Positions 26,465 through 35,269 are shown, numbered from the stretch's first letter. The stretch: DNA of 64,000 bases from an uncultured Alistipes sp. (GCA_949286165.1 CASDZK010000001.1:36131-100130), one strand, 5' to 3'. Numbers and translations: made by a program. Notes: a model not told the origin generated them from the letters alone.

Positions 26465-27556
26465 CTATTCGAGTCTATCGTTGAACTTTTTAAGCGCCAC
26501 GCCGATTAAGACAACGGTCATGGACACCAGAATCAAAAAATCGTCGAGTACGTCGGCAAACGGCACTCCTTCGATCATCAGTTTCCGGATGGCGTCGATA
26601 TACCAACGGGCCGGGACAATACAGGAAACCGCCTGCAAAATACCGGGCATATTCTCGATCGGAAAGACCATACCGGAAAGCATAATCATCGGCATCAGCA
26701 TCAGCATGGCGGAAATAAGCAAGGCCGTTACCTGCGTATTCGCGATAGTGGAAATGAAAAGTCCGAGCGCCAAAGCCAAAACCAGATAAAGCAAAGACAC
26801 GCTGATAATGCTCCCGACGCTTCCCGACATCGGAACCTCCAGCACGTAACGGGCCAGCAGCAGAATAGAAGCGAGATTGAGACAGGAAAGCGCGAAATAC
26901 GGAATCATTTTCGCAAAAATAATGCGGATGGGACGTACAGGCGATACAAGCAAGACCTCCATCGTCCCCGTTTCTTTTTCCCGCACAATCGAAATGGAGG
27001 TCAGGATAGCACATATCAGAATGAATATCAATCCCATGATTCCCGGAACAAAATTATAGGCGCTTTTCATTTGAGGATTGAACAGCAAATGGGTTTCCGG
27101 AGCCGAAAAGCCGGCCATGCCTTCCGTCAGAACGCTTTGCAGGTAGCCGGCACCCGCCGTAGCCGTATTGGTATTCGAGGCATCCATTATCAATTGCACG
27201 GGCGGTTCAGCCGGCATCCCCGCCGCCAAAGCCGCCATGCGCCGGTCGTAATCGGCGGCGAAAACCACCACGGCATCGGCCCGGCCGGAACGCAGCGTTT
27301 CATCGATCTGACTGCCGTAAAGAGTGCCCTTGAAGGTAAAATACGGATTGGCTTCCAAACGCGACACCGCCTTCCGCACCGCTTCGGTAGCATGCGGAAC
27401 GACGACCGCCACGTTGATATTGTTCACTTCCGTGGAAATGGCGAACCCGAAAAGCAGAATCTGAACGACGGGCATCAACAATGCGATCAGCATCGTAACA
27501 GAATCGCGCAAAATATGCAGCGTCTCTTTCTTGACAAACGACAAAAATCCTCCCAT
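26465..27556 (-). CDS. ABC-2 type permease, YbhS-like
   Basis: 363 residues with the same plan as its neighbour: N-terminal helix (MLIALLMPVVQILLFGFA), periplasmic domain to about residue 170, then helices starting with VPGIMGLIFILICAILTSIS. The conserved loop is REKETGTMEVLLVSPV. Sequence is only distantly similar to the other permease, as expected for YbhS and YbhR. It should pair with that permease and with the two ATPases to export drugs or cations through the HlyD and TolC partners. Gaps to both neighbours are two bases. Confidence 0.93.
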   Translation of the reverse strand: MGGFLSFVKKETLHILRDSVTMLIALLMPVVQILLFGFAISTEVNNINVAVVVPHATEAVRKAVSRLEANPYFTFKGTLYGSQIDETLRSGRADAVVVFAADYDRRMAALAAGMPAEPPVQLIMDASNTNTATAGAGYLQSVLTEGMAGFSAPETHLLFNPQMKSAYNFVPGIMGLIFILICAILTSISIVREKETGTMEVLLVSPVRPIRIIFAKMIPYFALSCLNLASILLLARYVLEVPMSGSVGSIISVSLLYLVLALALGLFISTIANTQVTALLISAMLMLMPMIMLSGMVFPIENMPGILQAVSCIVPARWYIDAIRKLMIEGVPFADVLDDFLILVSMTVVLIGVALKKFNDRLE

Positions 27557-27558
27557 GG

Positions 27559-28299
27559 CTATTCGGCCCGTTTTGCGCCGCGGGCCAAGGTCCGAAAAAC
27601 TTCGTCCATCGTTTGCGCGGCATATTGTTTTTTCAGTTCGGCAGGCTTCCCCAACGCACGAATCCTTCCATCGACCATAATCGATACGCGCGAACAGTAC
27701 TCCGCCTCGTCCATATAATGGGTCGTCACGAAAACAGTGGTCCCCCCGGCCGCCGATTCGTAAATCAGTTCCCAGAACTGACGGCGCGTCACGGGATCGA
27801 CCCCGCCCGTCGGTTCATCCAGAAAAATCACTTCGGGACGATGCAGCGTAGCTACAGAGAAAGCCAGCTTCTGTTTCCAGCCCAACGGCAGAGCACCGAC
27901 CAACGTGCGGCTTTCCGAACGAAAATTCAAACGGTTGAGCACGACGACCGCCCGACGAAGGATTTCCCGGCGGGAAAGGCCGTAGATTCCTCCGTACAGA
28001 CGGATATTCTCCCATACCGTCAGATTATCGTACAACGAAAAACGCTGGCTCATGTAACCGATGCGGCGTTTGATCCGCTCTCCCTCCCGCATCACGTCGA
28101 ACCCGGCGACGGTTCCGCTCCCCGACGTAGGATAACTCAGTCCGCACAACATGCGCATAGCCGTTGTCTTACCGGCCCCGTTAGCGCCGAGAAATCCGAA
28201 AATTTCGCCTTTCTCTACCTCGAAAGAGATTCGATCGACAGCAGTGAAATCGCCGAATTTTTTGCTTAAATCTTTTACGGATATGATCGGATTATTCAT
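27559..28299 (-). CDS. ABC transporter ATPase, one half of a split YbhF
   Basis: 246 residues, one nucleotide-binding domain. Walker A is GANGAGKTT at about residue 38, Walker B VIFLDEPTGGVDP, H-loop VTTHYMDEAE. The signature motif is not LSGGQ but ALPLGWKQKLAFS, a variant common in drug-export ATPases. In E. coli the two ATPase domains are fused in YbhF; here they are separate genes. The start overlaps the end of the upstream ATPase gene by eight bases. It probably forms a heterodimer with that ATPase on the two permeases. Confidence 0.93.
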   Translation of the reverse strand: MNNPIISVKDLSKKFGDFTAVDRISFEVEKGEIFGFLGANGAGKTTAMRMLCGLSYPTSGSGTVAGFDVMREGERIKRRIGYMSQRFSLYDNLTVWENIRLYGGIYGLSRREILRRAVVVLNRLNFRSESRTLVGALPLGWKQKLAFSVATLHRPEVIFLDEPTGGVDPVTRRQFWELIYESAAGGTTVFVTTHYMDEAEYCSRVSIMVDGRIRALGKPAELKKQYAAQTMDEVFRTLARGAKRAE

Positions 28300-29224
28300 A
28301 ACGCATCCATTTCATAAATACATCTTCAATACCGGGTACAACCGGCCGTATTTCGATATGGCGGAATCCCTGTTCGGCCAGGTCGCGAACGAACCGGTCC
28401 GGATCGAATCCGGGATCGACGATCGCATGATGGGTTTCGCCGAACGTATAACATTCGCGGACTCCCGCCGAACGGCGGGCCGCCGACAACAGTTCGTACA
28501 TGCGCTCTCCCGACAATGCATAAAGCGGTTCGTCGAACCGCGCGACAATTCCTTGCGGGGTATCGACTCCCAATATTCTGCCTCTATCGCAAAGAGCGAT
28601 ACGGTCGCAACGGTTCGCCTCATCCATATAAGGCGTCGAAACGAGCATCGAAATTCCTTTTTCCTTCAATTCGGCAAGCATATCCCAGAATTCGCTGCGC
28701 GATACGGCGTCCACTCCCGTAGTAGGTTCGTCCAACAACAATACCGACGGCCGATGAATCAAAGCGCAACACAAGGCGAGTTTCTGTTTCATACCACCCG
28801 ACAATTTACCGGCCCGCCGTTCCCGAAACGGTTCGATCTGCCTGTATATCGGCGCTATCAAATCGTAATTGCTTTGCAGTTTTACCCCGAACAAAGCGGC
28901 GAAAAAGGCCAGATTTTCCGCTACGGACAAATCGGGATAAAGAGAAAAACGTCCCGGCATATACCCTACCCGTTTCCGAACGGTCCGATAATCGGCCACG
29001 ATATCGGCCCCATCGACCGTAGCCCGCCCGCCGTCGGGAACAAGCAACGTGGTAAGCAACCGGAAAAGCGTGCTTTTCCCCGCTCCGTCGGGGCCGATCA
29101 AGCCGAACAATTCGCCTCTCGCCACCTCGAACGACACGCGGTCCAGCGCCGTCAGTTTTCCGTAATATTTAGTCAATGCCTCGACTTTTATCGCCGTCTT
29201 CTTCATAACCCGTTCGTCTTTCAT
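28292..29224 (-). CDS. ABC transporter ATPase, other half of a split YbhF
   Basis: 310 residues from the ATG at 29224, which has a GAAGGGG stretch eight bases upstream; a GTG at 29230 and an ATG at 29206 are alternatives. Walker A is GPDGAGKST, the signature KLSGGMKQKLALC is canonical, Walker B is VLLLDEPTTGVDA. After the nucleotide-binding domain there is an extra C-terminal part of about 80 residues. It follows the HlyD-like gene by 18 bases in the efflux operon and is the partner of the second ATPase. The canonical signature here and the variant one in the partner suggest one complete and one altered ATP site in the heterodimer. Confidence 0.93.
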   Translation of the reverse strand: MKDERVMKKTAIKVEALTKYYGKLTALDRVSFEVARGELFGLIGPDGAGKSTLFRLLTTLLVPDGGRATVDGADIVADYRTVRKRVGYMPGRFSLYPDLSVAENLAFFAALFGVKLQSNYDLIAPIYRQIEPFRERRAGKLSGGMKQKLALCCALIHRPSVLLLDEPTTGVDAVSRSEFWDMLAELKEKGISMLVSTPYMDEANRCDRIALCDRGRILGVDTPQGIVARFDEPLYALSGERMYELLSAARRSAGVRECYTFGETHHAIVDPGFDPDRFVRDLAEQGFRHIEIRPVVPGIEDVFMKWMRYE

Positions 29225-29242
29225 AACCACAACCCCTTCGAA

Positions 29243-30133
29243 TCAACGCAGCCGTACTTCCCCGTACATGCCGAGTTTCAACCGTCCATCGTTTTCCACG
29301 GCAATCTTCACGGCATATACCAAATTGGCCCGCGTATCGCGCGTTTGAACCGTTTTAGGGGTAAATTCGCTTTCGGAAGCGATCCAAACGATGCGTCCCG
29401 GATAATCGTACTGTTTGTCCCCGCCGAAATCGGCCGTAACGGTCATATTCCGACCGATTTGCAAATCGGCCAACTGATCCGACGTAAAGTAAGCCCGCAA
29501 ATAAATCCGATTCATATCCGCTATTTTGAACAAAGGACGTCCGACAGAAGCCAATTCTCCCGTTTCGGCATATTTCGCCAATACGGTTCCTCCGATGGGC
29601 GACACGATACGGCATTTCAGAAGTTTGTCTTCCACCTGGGCAATCTGCACGTCGATCGACGAGACATTTTCATCGATCGACGCCGCATCGTTCCACAAAG
29701 TGGAAAGTCGAGCCTCCAACTGCCGGTTCAAAAGATTCAATTGCGCATCGATATCGTCGAGTTGTTTGGTCGTGGCCGCATTGTCCTTCAACAAGTTTTC
29801 CACTCTCCGGCGTTCGGTCCGTTGCTTGTCGATCTGCTCCTGCAGCGACGCCACCTGTTTGGCGATATCGGGACGATTCGCTTTCAAGGAAGCCCTCTGG
29901 CGTTCCAACTGCAATTTCTGCAAATAAAGTTGCACAGTATCGATAACGCCGACCTGAGCGTATGTCGAAAGCGTATCCCCTTCCTCTATCGAAAAATCGA
30001 GTATGCGTCCGGCCGCCTCGGCCGAAACGGTTACCTCCGTAGCCTCGAACGTTCCCATCGCGTCGAAATCCTCGTCGCGTCCGCACGCAAACGCCAGCAG
30101 CATCACGACCCCGCAAATAAAAATCCGTTTCAT
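29243..30133 (-). CDS. HlyD/YbhG-like periplasmic adaptor, lipoprotein
   Basis: 296 residues. The lipobox LAFAC at Cys17 shows that it is lipid-anchored. A biotinyl-lipoyl-like beta segment (EATEVTVSAEAAGRILDFSI) leads into a long coiled coil of about residues 70-150 (LQKLQLERQR, LQEQIDKQRTERRRVE), then back to the second lipoyl half (IVSPIGGTVLAKYAETGE) and a beta-barrel domain. This is the membrane-fusion protein that joins the inner-membrane ABC complex to the TolC channel. ATG overlaps the TolC stop (four bases). Confidence 0.93.
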   Translation of the reverse strand: MKRIFICGVVMLLAFACGRDEDFDAMGTFEATEVTVSAEAAGRILDFSIEEGDTLSTYAQVGVIDTVQLYLQKLQLERQRASLKANRPDIAKQVASLQEQIDKQRTERRRVENLLKDNAATTKQLDDIDAQLNLLNRQLEARLSTLWNDAASIDENVSSIDVQIAQVEDKLLKCRIVSPIGGTVLAKYAETGELASVGRPLFKIADMNRIYLRAYFTSDQLADLQIGRNMTVTADFGGDKQYDYPGRIVWIASESEFTPKTVQTRDTRANLVYAVKIAVENDGRLKLGMYGEVRLR

Positions 30134-31410
30134 TGGTTCATCGTATATTTTAATTCGTAAATCGCTTTGACCAGCTCTATTTCGCGGGCATTCCGCGCCG
30201 CAAGCGCCGCATCCTCCTCCGTAATCTTCTGAAGCAAATCGTTCATATCGATAACGCCGTTGCGCAATTTCGATTCCGCGGCTTCACGTACCGAACGGCG
30301 CAGCTCCACAATGCGGTTATCCGCAGCGATCGCTTCCCGCAAACGGACGATCTCTCCCCGTTCCTCCGTAGCTTCCAGCCGGTTATTGAACAAAAAAACG
30401 TCCCTCCGGACATCGATCTGGCGTTTGGCCAGCTCCAACTGATTCAAAGAATTGCGCCGGGTATAATAACGTCCGAAATTCCAAGACATCCGTACTCCTA
30501 CCGCAGCGTTCCATGACCAATCGGAACTCATCATGCTTTCGAAATAATCCTGCCCCGGATAACCATAATATCCCTGGGCGAAAAGGTTAAAGCGGGGATG
30601 CGTCAATGCTTTGACCCGCTGTTCCTGTACCGAATACTTATCGATCTGCGCCTCGAAAAGCGCCAGTTCGGGACGGGTGGACTCGGAAGAAAGGGGCTCT
30701 GCGACATCGGGCAAAAGCAACTTGTCCCCCTCCAAATCCCGGCCGATAAAAATCGAAAGCATCCGGCGGTAACTGTCCCGCGACGCCTCTTCCTGCGCAA
30801 GCCGCTGTCCCACCGACAACCACTCGGCTTCCACGGCATCGGCGTCGCTCTGCATGGCTTCCCCGTTCTTCTGCAAAGCACGTATCTTGTCAAGATTGCT
30901 ACGCAGCAAATCCATAGTCAAGCGGGTTTGCTCGATACGTTTGTCCAACAGCAAAATACCGAAATAAAGGTCGTCTACGCGCTTTTCCAACACATAAAGG
31001 TCCACATCGACCGAACGCTGCGATTCCTTCTCTTCCGCTTCGGCCAATCGTTCATCAACCCGCGATTCGCCCCCGTCCCAAAGGGTCTGGTTCAATTCTA
31101 ACTGCACTTTATATTGATCCTTATTCAATCCCGGAATATCCAGTCCCTGCCGGGCAAGAAACTCCGTCATTTGTTCGGGAAATCCAGGTACGGCCGTCTG
31201 CCAGGTAGCCTGGGCCGAAAGCGAAAACTGCGGCAGCCATGCGCGCTTGGCATTCGATACGGAATATTCGGCTGTACGCCGGATCAGGTCGTACCGACGA
31301 ATTTCCGGATAATGCTTCTGCGCCAACCGACGACACTCATCGAGCGTAGGCTGGGCGAAAACGGCCGGCATCCCGCATAACATGCCGCACAAAACCAACA
31401 ATCGTTTCAT
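30130..31410 (-). CDS. TolC-family outer-membrane efflux protein
   Basis: 426 residues with a signal peptide (cleavage near PAVFAQ). It has the duplicated TolC layout: LDECRRLAQKHYPEIR at the start, long amphipathic helices, LNQTLWDGGES in the first half and VGVRMSWNFGRYYTRRN in the second. Such proteins trimerise into an outer-membrane channel with a periplasmic tunnel. The gene starts inside the last bases of the TetR gene (four-base overlap) and ends inside the start of the HlyD gene, so translation is coupled through the operon. Confidence 0.93.
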   Translation of the reverse strand: MKRLLVLCGMLCGMPAVFAQPTLDECRRLAQKHYPEIRRYDLIRRTAEYSVSNAKRAWLPQFSLSAQATWQTAVPGFPEQMTEFLARQGLDIPGLNKDQYKVQLELNQTLWDGGESRVDERLAEAEEKESQRSVDVDLYVLEKRVDDLYFGILLLDKRIEQTRLTMDLLRSNLDKIRALQKNGEAMQSDADAVEAEWLSVGQRLAQEEASRDSYRRMLSIFIGRDLEGDKLLLPDVAEPLSSESTRPELALFEAQIDKYSVQEQRVKALTHPRFNLFAQGYYGYPGQDYFESMMSSDWSWNAAVGVRMSWNFGRYYTRRNSLNQLELAKRQIDVRRDVFLFNNRLEATEERGEIVRLREAIAADNRIVELRRSVREAAESKLRNGVIDMNDLLQKITEEDAALAARNAREIELVKAIYELKYTMNQ

Positions 31411-32051
31411 GGTTCACACTTTTTTATACGTCGCATAATCGTTTCGATAGTCTCTTGTTTGCGCATCTCGAAAAAACATTCCCGATTTGCCGTAAGATCG
31501 CCCAAAATCGGTTCCACGACCGGAAAAGAAATGAACGGAAACACATTAAGCGAAATCACGTCGAGCAGCAACATACGAATATCGATCCATTCGATCTCCC
31601 CGCGTTCCGCCGATGCGTCGATTTCCCGCTGTACTTCCCGGATCAAGAAACGGACCGCATTCTGAATGCTTTCCCGCATAGTTTCATACCGTTCGGGACG
31701 GGCGAACACCTCGTTGAGAATGAAACGCGGCAAATCGGGATTGGCCGCTATAAAATCGAAATGGCATTCAATGCCTTTTTTCAACCGCTCCGACAACGGA
31801 AGGCCCGGTTCTCCGAACGCCGCTATAAAAGAACGACTCATCAACGACACTTTCTCGTCCAGAATTTTTTTGAAAAGCTGCGCTTTCGTCCGATAATAAT
31901 AATGCAGCATGGCATGTGTCACTCCCGCCGCTTCAGCGATTGAAACGGTCCGGGCTCCGTCGTACCCTTTGGTCAGAAATTCCCGTTCGGCCGCCTGCAA
32001 TATCGCTTGTTCCTTATTCTGCTCCGACTTTGTTTTCATATCGGCAAACAT
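31407..32051 (-). CDS. TetR-family repressor of the efflux operon, CecR-like
   Basis: 214 residues. The N-terminal helix-turn-helix is residues about 14-60 (ILQAAEREFLTKGYDGARTV, EAAGVTHAMLHYYYRTKAQL), the C-terminal ligand domain follows. As first gene of an operon with TolC, HlyD, ABC ATPases and permeases it corresponds to CecR (YbiH) of E. coli, which represses ybhGFSR and affects sensitivity to cefoperazone and chloramphenicol. Two copies of a 13-base near-palindrome lie at its promoter, which fits autorepression. An in-frame ATG at 32039 is an alternative start. Confidence 0.92.
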   Translation of the reverse strand: MFADMKTKSEQNKEQAILQAAEREFLTKGYDGARTVSIAEAAGVTHAMLHYYYRTKAQLFKKILDEKVSLMSRSFIAAFGEPGLPLSERLKKGIECHFDFIAANPDLPRFILNEVFARPERYETMRESIQNAVRFLIREVQREIDASAERGEIEWIDIRMLLLDVISLNVFPFISFPVVEPILGDLTANRECFFEMRKQETIETIMRRIKKCEP

Positions 32052-32059
32052 TTTTATCT

Positions 32060-32116
32060 AACAATTTTGTTATTGCAAATATAGACATTAAAAATCACGC
32101 ACAAACAATTTTGTTA
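32060..32116 (-). promoter_or_regulatory. Efflux operon promoter with two operator-like repeats
   Basis: On the minus strand -7 is TATATTTG (plus 32076-32083) and -33 TTTG (plus 32102-32105), 18 bases apart. The 13-mer AACAATTTTGTTA occurs twice on plus, 32060-32072 and 32104-32116, 44 bases apart, one over the transcript start and one over the -33 box. The longer core TAACAATTTTGTTA is an inverted repeat of TAACAA. The remaining bases up to 32310 hold no gene. Confidence 0.65.
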
Positions 32117-32310
32117 ATTTTTTTTGTTAAAATAAAATCCGAATAATTTGCAGGACCTGTTCTCAAACATAACGGAAGACAATTCAACCGGAATTTCCGG
32201 TTTCACGCAAAACGAGCGTATTCCGCAACGACATCGCACCCGTCGATCGCACAATCATTGAACATATCCAACAAACAAATGGGAAACCGGTTTCTACGGC
32301 CTCGACGAAA

Positions 32311-33201
32311 TTACCGGTTACGGTCGCGGCAAAAAGAGACGAAAAGAGCGCCCAAACGGTTGCATTCCCCATGCAAAACGGCGAACCGAAAACTCCGGTC
32401 GATACGTAACCCTTCTATTTCGACAACTCTCAAACGTCCGGAAGCCAGCTCGTCCGAAACGGCCGCTATCGAAAGGAATGCAAAAATACCGGCGCTGTAC
32501 AAATAACGTTTGATACCTTCCGTGCTACCCAACCGAATTTCCGCCTGCAACGCATTGCGTGCAATTCCCTTCGCGGACAAGGCATGTTCCACCACAGACA
32601 AAGTTCCCGAACCGTTTTCCCGCAAAACCAACGGCAACCCAACCAGCTCGGACAGTGCGATCTCTTCTTTAGGAAACCGGATATTATTGGCCGTCGTGAC
32701 CAATACGATTTCGTCTCGCCGAAAAAGGGTATAATGCAGAGAAGGGTGTGTTGCATCTCCTTCGATCACTCCAAGATCCACATCGCCGCTGGCCACCCAT
32801 GCCTCGATTTGTTCCGTATTTCCGTTAAAGACCGTGATACGGATACGAGGATACAATTTTTTAAAACGCGCCAGACATTCCGGCAACACATACTGGGATA
32901 CGGTAGTGCTGGCTCCGATCCGCAGGGTTCCGGCAAACGAAACGTCCGTTTCGGCAAATGCCTCACTCATGCTTCTGTACGAGGCGAGAATCTCCCGCGC
33001 ATGCTTCAACAGCAGTTCGCCTTTTTCGGTCAATGCAATACGTCCGCTGCTCCGGACAAACAACGCTCCGCCTATCTGCTTCTCCAACTCCCGGATATGT
33101 TTGGTCACAGCCGGTTGAGAAATGCACAACTCTTCCGCAGCCCGAGTAAAACTGAGCCGCTCAGCCACGGTTTTAAATACTTGCAATCGAAAATCCGTCA
33201 T
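32311..33201 (-). CDS. LysR-family transcriptional regulator
   Basis: 296 residues from the ATG at 33201; the longer frame to 33306 would run into purU and adds no conserved sequence. The N-terminal winged helix-turn-helix is typical (FKTVAERLSFTRAAEELCIS, QPAVTKHIRELEKQIG, LFVRSSGRIALTEKGE). The effector domain starts near residue 90 (GTLRIGASTTVSQYVLP) and contains two periplasmic-binding-like lobes. LysR proteins of this type, similar to CbbR and CysL, often control carbon or sulfur metabolism. It lies 37 bases downstream of purU and may be co-transcribed. No target is obvious; cysH is 30 kb away. Confidence 0.92.
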   Translation of the reverse strand: MTDFRLQVFKTVAERLSFTRAAEELCISQPAVTKHIRELEKQIGGALFVRSSGRIALTEKGELLLKHAREILASYRSMSEAFAETDVSFAGTLRIGASTTVSQYVLPECLARFKKLYPRIRITVFNGNTEQIEAWVASGDVDLGVIEGDATHPSLHYTLFRRDEIVLVTTANNIRFPKEEIALSELVGLPLVLRENGSGTLSVVEHALSAKGIARNALQAEIRLGSTEGIKRYLYSAGIFAFLSIAAVSDELASGRLRVVEIEGLRIDRSFRFAVLHGECNRLGALFVSFCRDRNR

Positions 33202-33238
33202 TCTATCTCTCCCTGCCCAAACCCTTTTCCGAAAAAGG

Positions 33239-34093
33239 TCAATTGAATATGACCGTTTTATTCTTATACGTAAGTATTTTTCGTTCAATATGTTTCCGCA
33301 CGGCACGGGACAGGACGATTTTCTCCAAATCCTTCCCCTTGTTAATCAGTTCTTCCACCGAGTCTTTATGCGTAATCCGCACGACATCCTGCTCGATGAT
33401 CGGTCCGGCATCCAGTTCCGTCGTCACGTAATGGCTGGTAGCCCCCACGATTTTCACTCCCCGGGCGAACGCCGCATGGTACGGCTTCGCCCCTACAAAA
33501 GCCGGCAAAAACGAATGATGAATATTAATGATGCGGTTCGGATAGGCCTCGATCATTTTCTCCGATACGACTTGCATATAACGCGCCAGAACGATGCAAG
33601 AGATATTGTATTCCGCCAACAGTTCCAACTCTTTCCGTTCCTGCTCCGCCTTGTTCTCTTTCGTCACGGGAAAGACATAAAACGGTATTCCGAAACGATC
33701 GGCAATATGCTTTAAATCCGGATGATTACTGATAATCAACGGAATATCCACTTCCCACTCTCCTGCCGTATAACGGGCCAGCATATCGTACAGGCAATGC
33801 GAAAATTTCGAAACGAAAATAGCCATGCGCGGCCGGATATCGGAAAAATACAAACGCAAATGCATATCGTATTTTCGGGCGAACAATGTTTTAAAATAAT
33901 CCTCTATCTTCTCCCTGGGAATCAGAAATTCATCCAATTCCCATTCGATGCGCATAAAGAAAATATTCTCTACTCGGTCCACATACTGGTCGAGATACAC
34001 GATATTCCCTTTATTTACGGTAATGAAATCCGTAATTTCAGCTAAAATACCCGGTTTATCCGGACAATGCAACAACAGTCGGGCAGTAATCAT
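33239..34093 (-). CDS. purU: Formyltetrahydrofolate deformylase
   Basis: 284 residues. An N-terminal ACT domain (LLHCPDKPGILAEITDFITV) is followed by a formyltransferase-fold hydrolase domain with the catalytic segment NIHHSFLPAFVGAKPYHAAF and TTELDAGPIIEQD. The enzyme releases formate from 10-formyltetrahydrofolate, supplying formate for PurT and balancing one-carbon folates. Length matches E. coli PurU (280). It has its own good promoter upstream. Confidence 0.96.
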   Translation of the reverse strand: MITARLLLHCPDKPGILAEITDFITVNKGNIVYLDQYVDRVENIFFMRIEWELDEFLIPREKIEDYFKTLFARKYDMHLRLYFSDIRPRMAIFVSKFSHCLYDMLARYTAGEWEVDIPLIISNHPDLKHIADRFGIPFYVFPVTKENKAEQERKELELLAEYNISCIVLARYMQVVSEKMIEAYPNRIINIHHSFLPAFVGAKPYHAAFARGVKIVGATSHYVTTELDAGPIIEQDVVRITHKDSVEELINKGKDLEKIVLSRAVRKHIERKILTYKNKTVIFN

Positions 34094-34115
34094 AATATTT
34101 CACTATTTCGAACGA

Positions 34116-34146
34116 CAAAAATAAAGAATAGAATTCAACCTGCAAT
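34116..34146 (-). promoter_or_regulatory. purU promoter
   Basis: On the minus strand -7 is TATTTTTG (plus 34116-34123), with ATTG (plus CAAT, 34143-34146) 19 bases upstream. This is a good consensus match, 23 bases from the purU start. Confidence 0.65.
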
Positions 34147-34260
34147 AAACCCGGGTCTGACAGATACAAGAGATCCTTTCGTTCCCTGTATTTTCGGCGA
34201 ATACGACTACATGTTTAAAAATCGTTATATTTACCGAAACAAAAGCGAAAAAACTTCGTC

Positions 34261-34752
34261 ATGAAAGAGTTTGCAGCCATCGATTTCGAAACCGCCAACG
34301 GAAAACGAACCAGCATATGCAGCGTAGGAATAGTAATCGTACGCAAAGGGGTAATCGAAGAAAGACTTTACAGTCTGATCAAACCGTACCCGAACTATTA
34401 CAGTCCGTGGACTACCCGCATACACGGACTAACTCAGGCAGATACCGAATCGGCGCCGGAATTTCCGGAGGTATGGGAAAAAATAGCCCCCAAAATCCGG
34501 AATCTTCCGTTAATAGCCCACAACAGTTCTTTCGACGAAGGTTGTTTAAAAGCTACCCTGGAACGATACGGAATCGATTATCCCGGCAATATTTTTTATT
34601 GTACGTTGCGTACCGCCCGACATGCGTTGAAAGGATTGCCCAATTATCAATTACAAACCGTATCCGCCTACTGCGGATACCCGTTGGAAAAACACCACCA
34701 TGCTTTGGCCGATGCCGAAGCATGCGCCCATATTGCTTTACGTCTTTTTTAA
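34261..34752 (+). CDS. DnaQ-like 3'-5' exonuclease (DEDDh)
   Basis: 163 residues, one exonuclease domain. Motif I is AAIDFETANG with Asp8 and Glu10, motif II is in LIAHNSSFDEGCL, and motif III is HHALADAEACAHIALRLF with the general base His and metal Asp, so all DEDDh residues are in place. It resembles the epsilon subunit of DNA polymerase III without accessory domains, and may act in proofreading, repair or RNA trimming. A -7-like TATATTTA lies about 28 bases upstream of the ATG. Confidence 0.9.
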   Translation: MKEFAAIDFETANGKRTSICSVGIVIVRKGVIEERLYSLIKPYPNYYSPWTTRIHGLTQADTESAPEFPEVWEKIAPKIRNLPLIAHNSSFDEGCLKATLERYGIDYPGNIFYCTLRTARHALKGLPNYQLQTVSAYCGYPLEKHHHALADAEACAHIALRLF

Positions 34753-34941
34753 CGATTTTCTCCCCGGTTTCCTTTTCCGAAACCGTCTCTCGGTTTTCCG
34801 GCAATCGACAATTGATTCTACGGCGCGTACCACCAAACCGATTTATCGCTATTTTTGTTTCGTACTTCGGTTTTTCGTCAAAGGATATTTTGACGAATCG
34901 GCCGCCGATCAATCGAATAGTTCATAAAAACAAAATTTACC
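34753..34941. other. Intergenic region with a short inverted repeat
   Basis: Arms TTCGTCAAA/TTTGACGAA with a six-base loop lie at 34874-34897. It could be a weak terminator of the exonuclease gene or a protein-binding site. Nothing else is seen. Confidence 0.4.
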
Positions 34942-35100
34942 ATGTCAGAAACATCTCATGCCTGCGCTTCCTGCCGAATACGAAAAATGGCGGATAAAAA
35001 TCCCCGGTCGATCTTTGCCAAGATTTGGCGTTGGCATACCCGATTTTGTCCGGGCTGGAAATCGTATCAGAAATTTTTAAAAGAAAAACAACAGGAATAA
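34942..35100 (+). CDS. Small cysteine-containing protein, 52 residues
   Basis: An ATG-to-TAA frame of 53 codons. The translation has a C-x-x-C pair (HACASC, Cys8 and Cys11), a basic linker with DKNPRS, and an aromatic core FAKIWRWHTRFCPGWKSYQK with a third Cys36, ending in a Lys/Gln tail. The composition is that of a folded small protein, not random sequence, and I believe similar short proteins with a KIWRWH...FCPGWK core occur in other Bacteroidetes. It could bind a metal or a nucleic acid. Function is unknown. It follows the exonuclease gene and precedes the beta-galactosidase gene with about 200 bases between. Confidence 0.65.
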   Translation: MSETSHACASCRIRKMADKNPRSIFAKIWRWHTRFCPGWKSYQKFLKEKQQE

Positions 35101-35220
35101 CCGCCCCGCCTCCTCCTCGCGAATCGCTAACGAACGGCAAAAAATACGAATCGAATCTCTTTTTTTCGAATTATCGCTACTCGGTCATCCCGGTATTTTT
35201 ACTTGCCGCAAAAGCATTTA

Positions 35221-35241
35221 CGCCGGAATAAATTTCCGGCG
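35221..35241 (+). terminator. Hairpin between the small protein gene and the GH2 gene
   Basis: CGCCGGAA and TTCCGGCG form a perfect eight-base stem with a five-base loop, upstream of the GH2 promoter. It probably ends upstream transcripts; no strong U-run follows. Confidence 0.5.
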
Positions 35242-35269
35242 CGTCCCTTCCTTTTCCGGTTATGTTTAT

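Noticed and set aside
28151..30160. A 669-codon plus-strand frame across the ABC ATPase and HlyD genes
   Set aside because: It is an antisense shadow of minus-strand genes in aligned codon register, with no recognisable domain.
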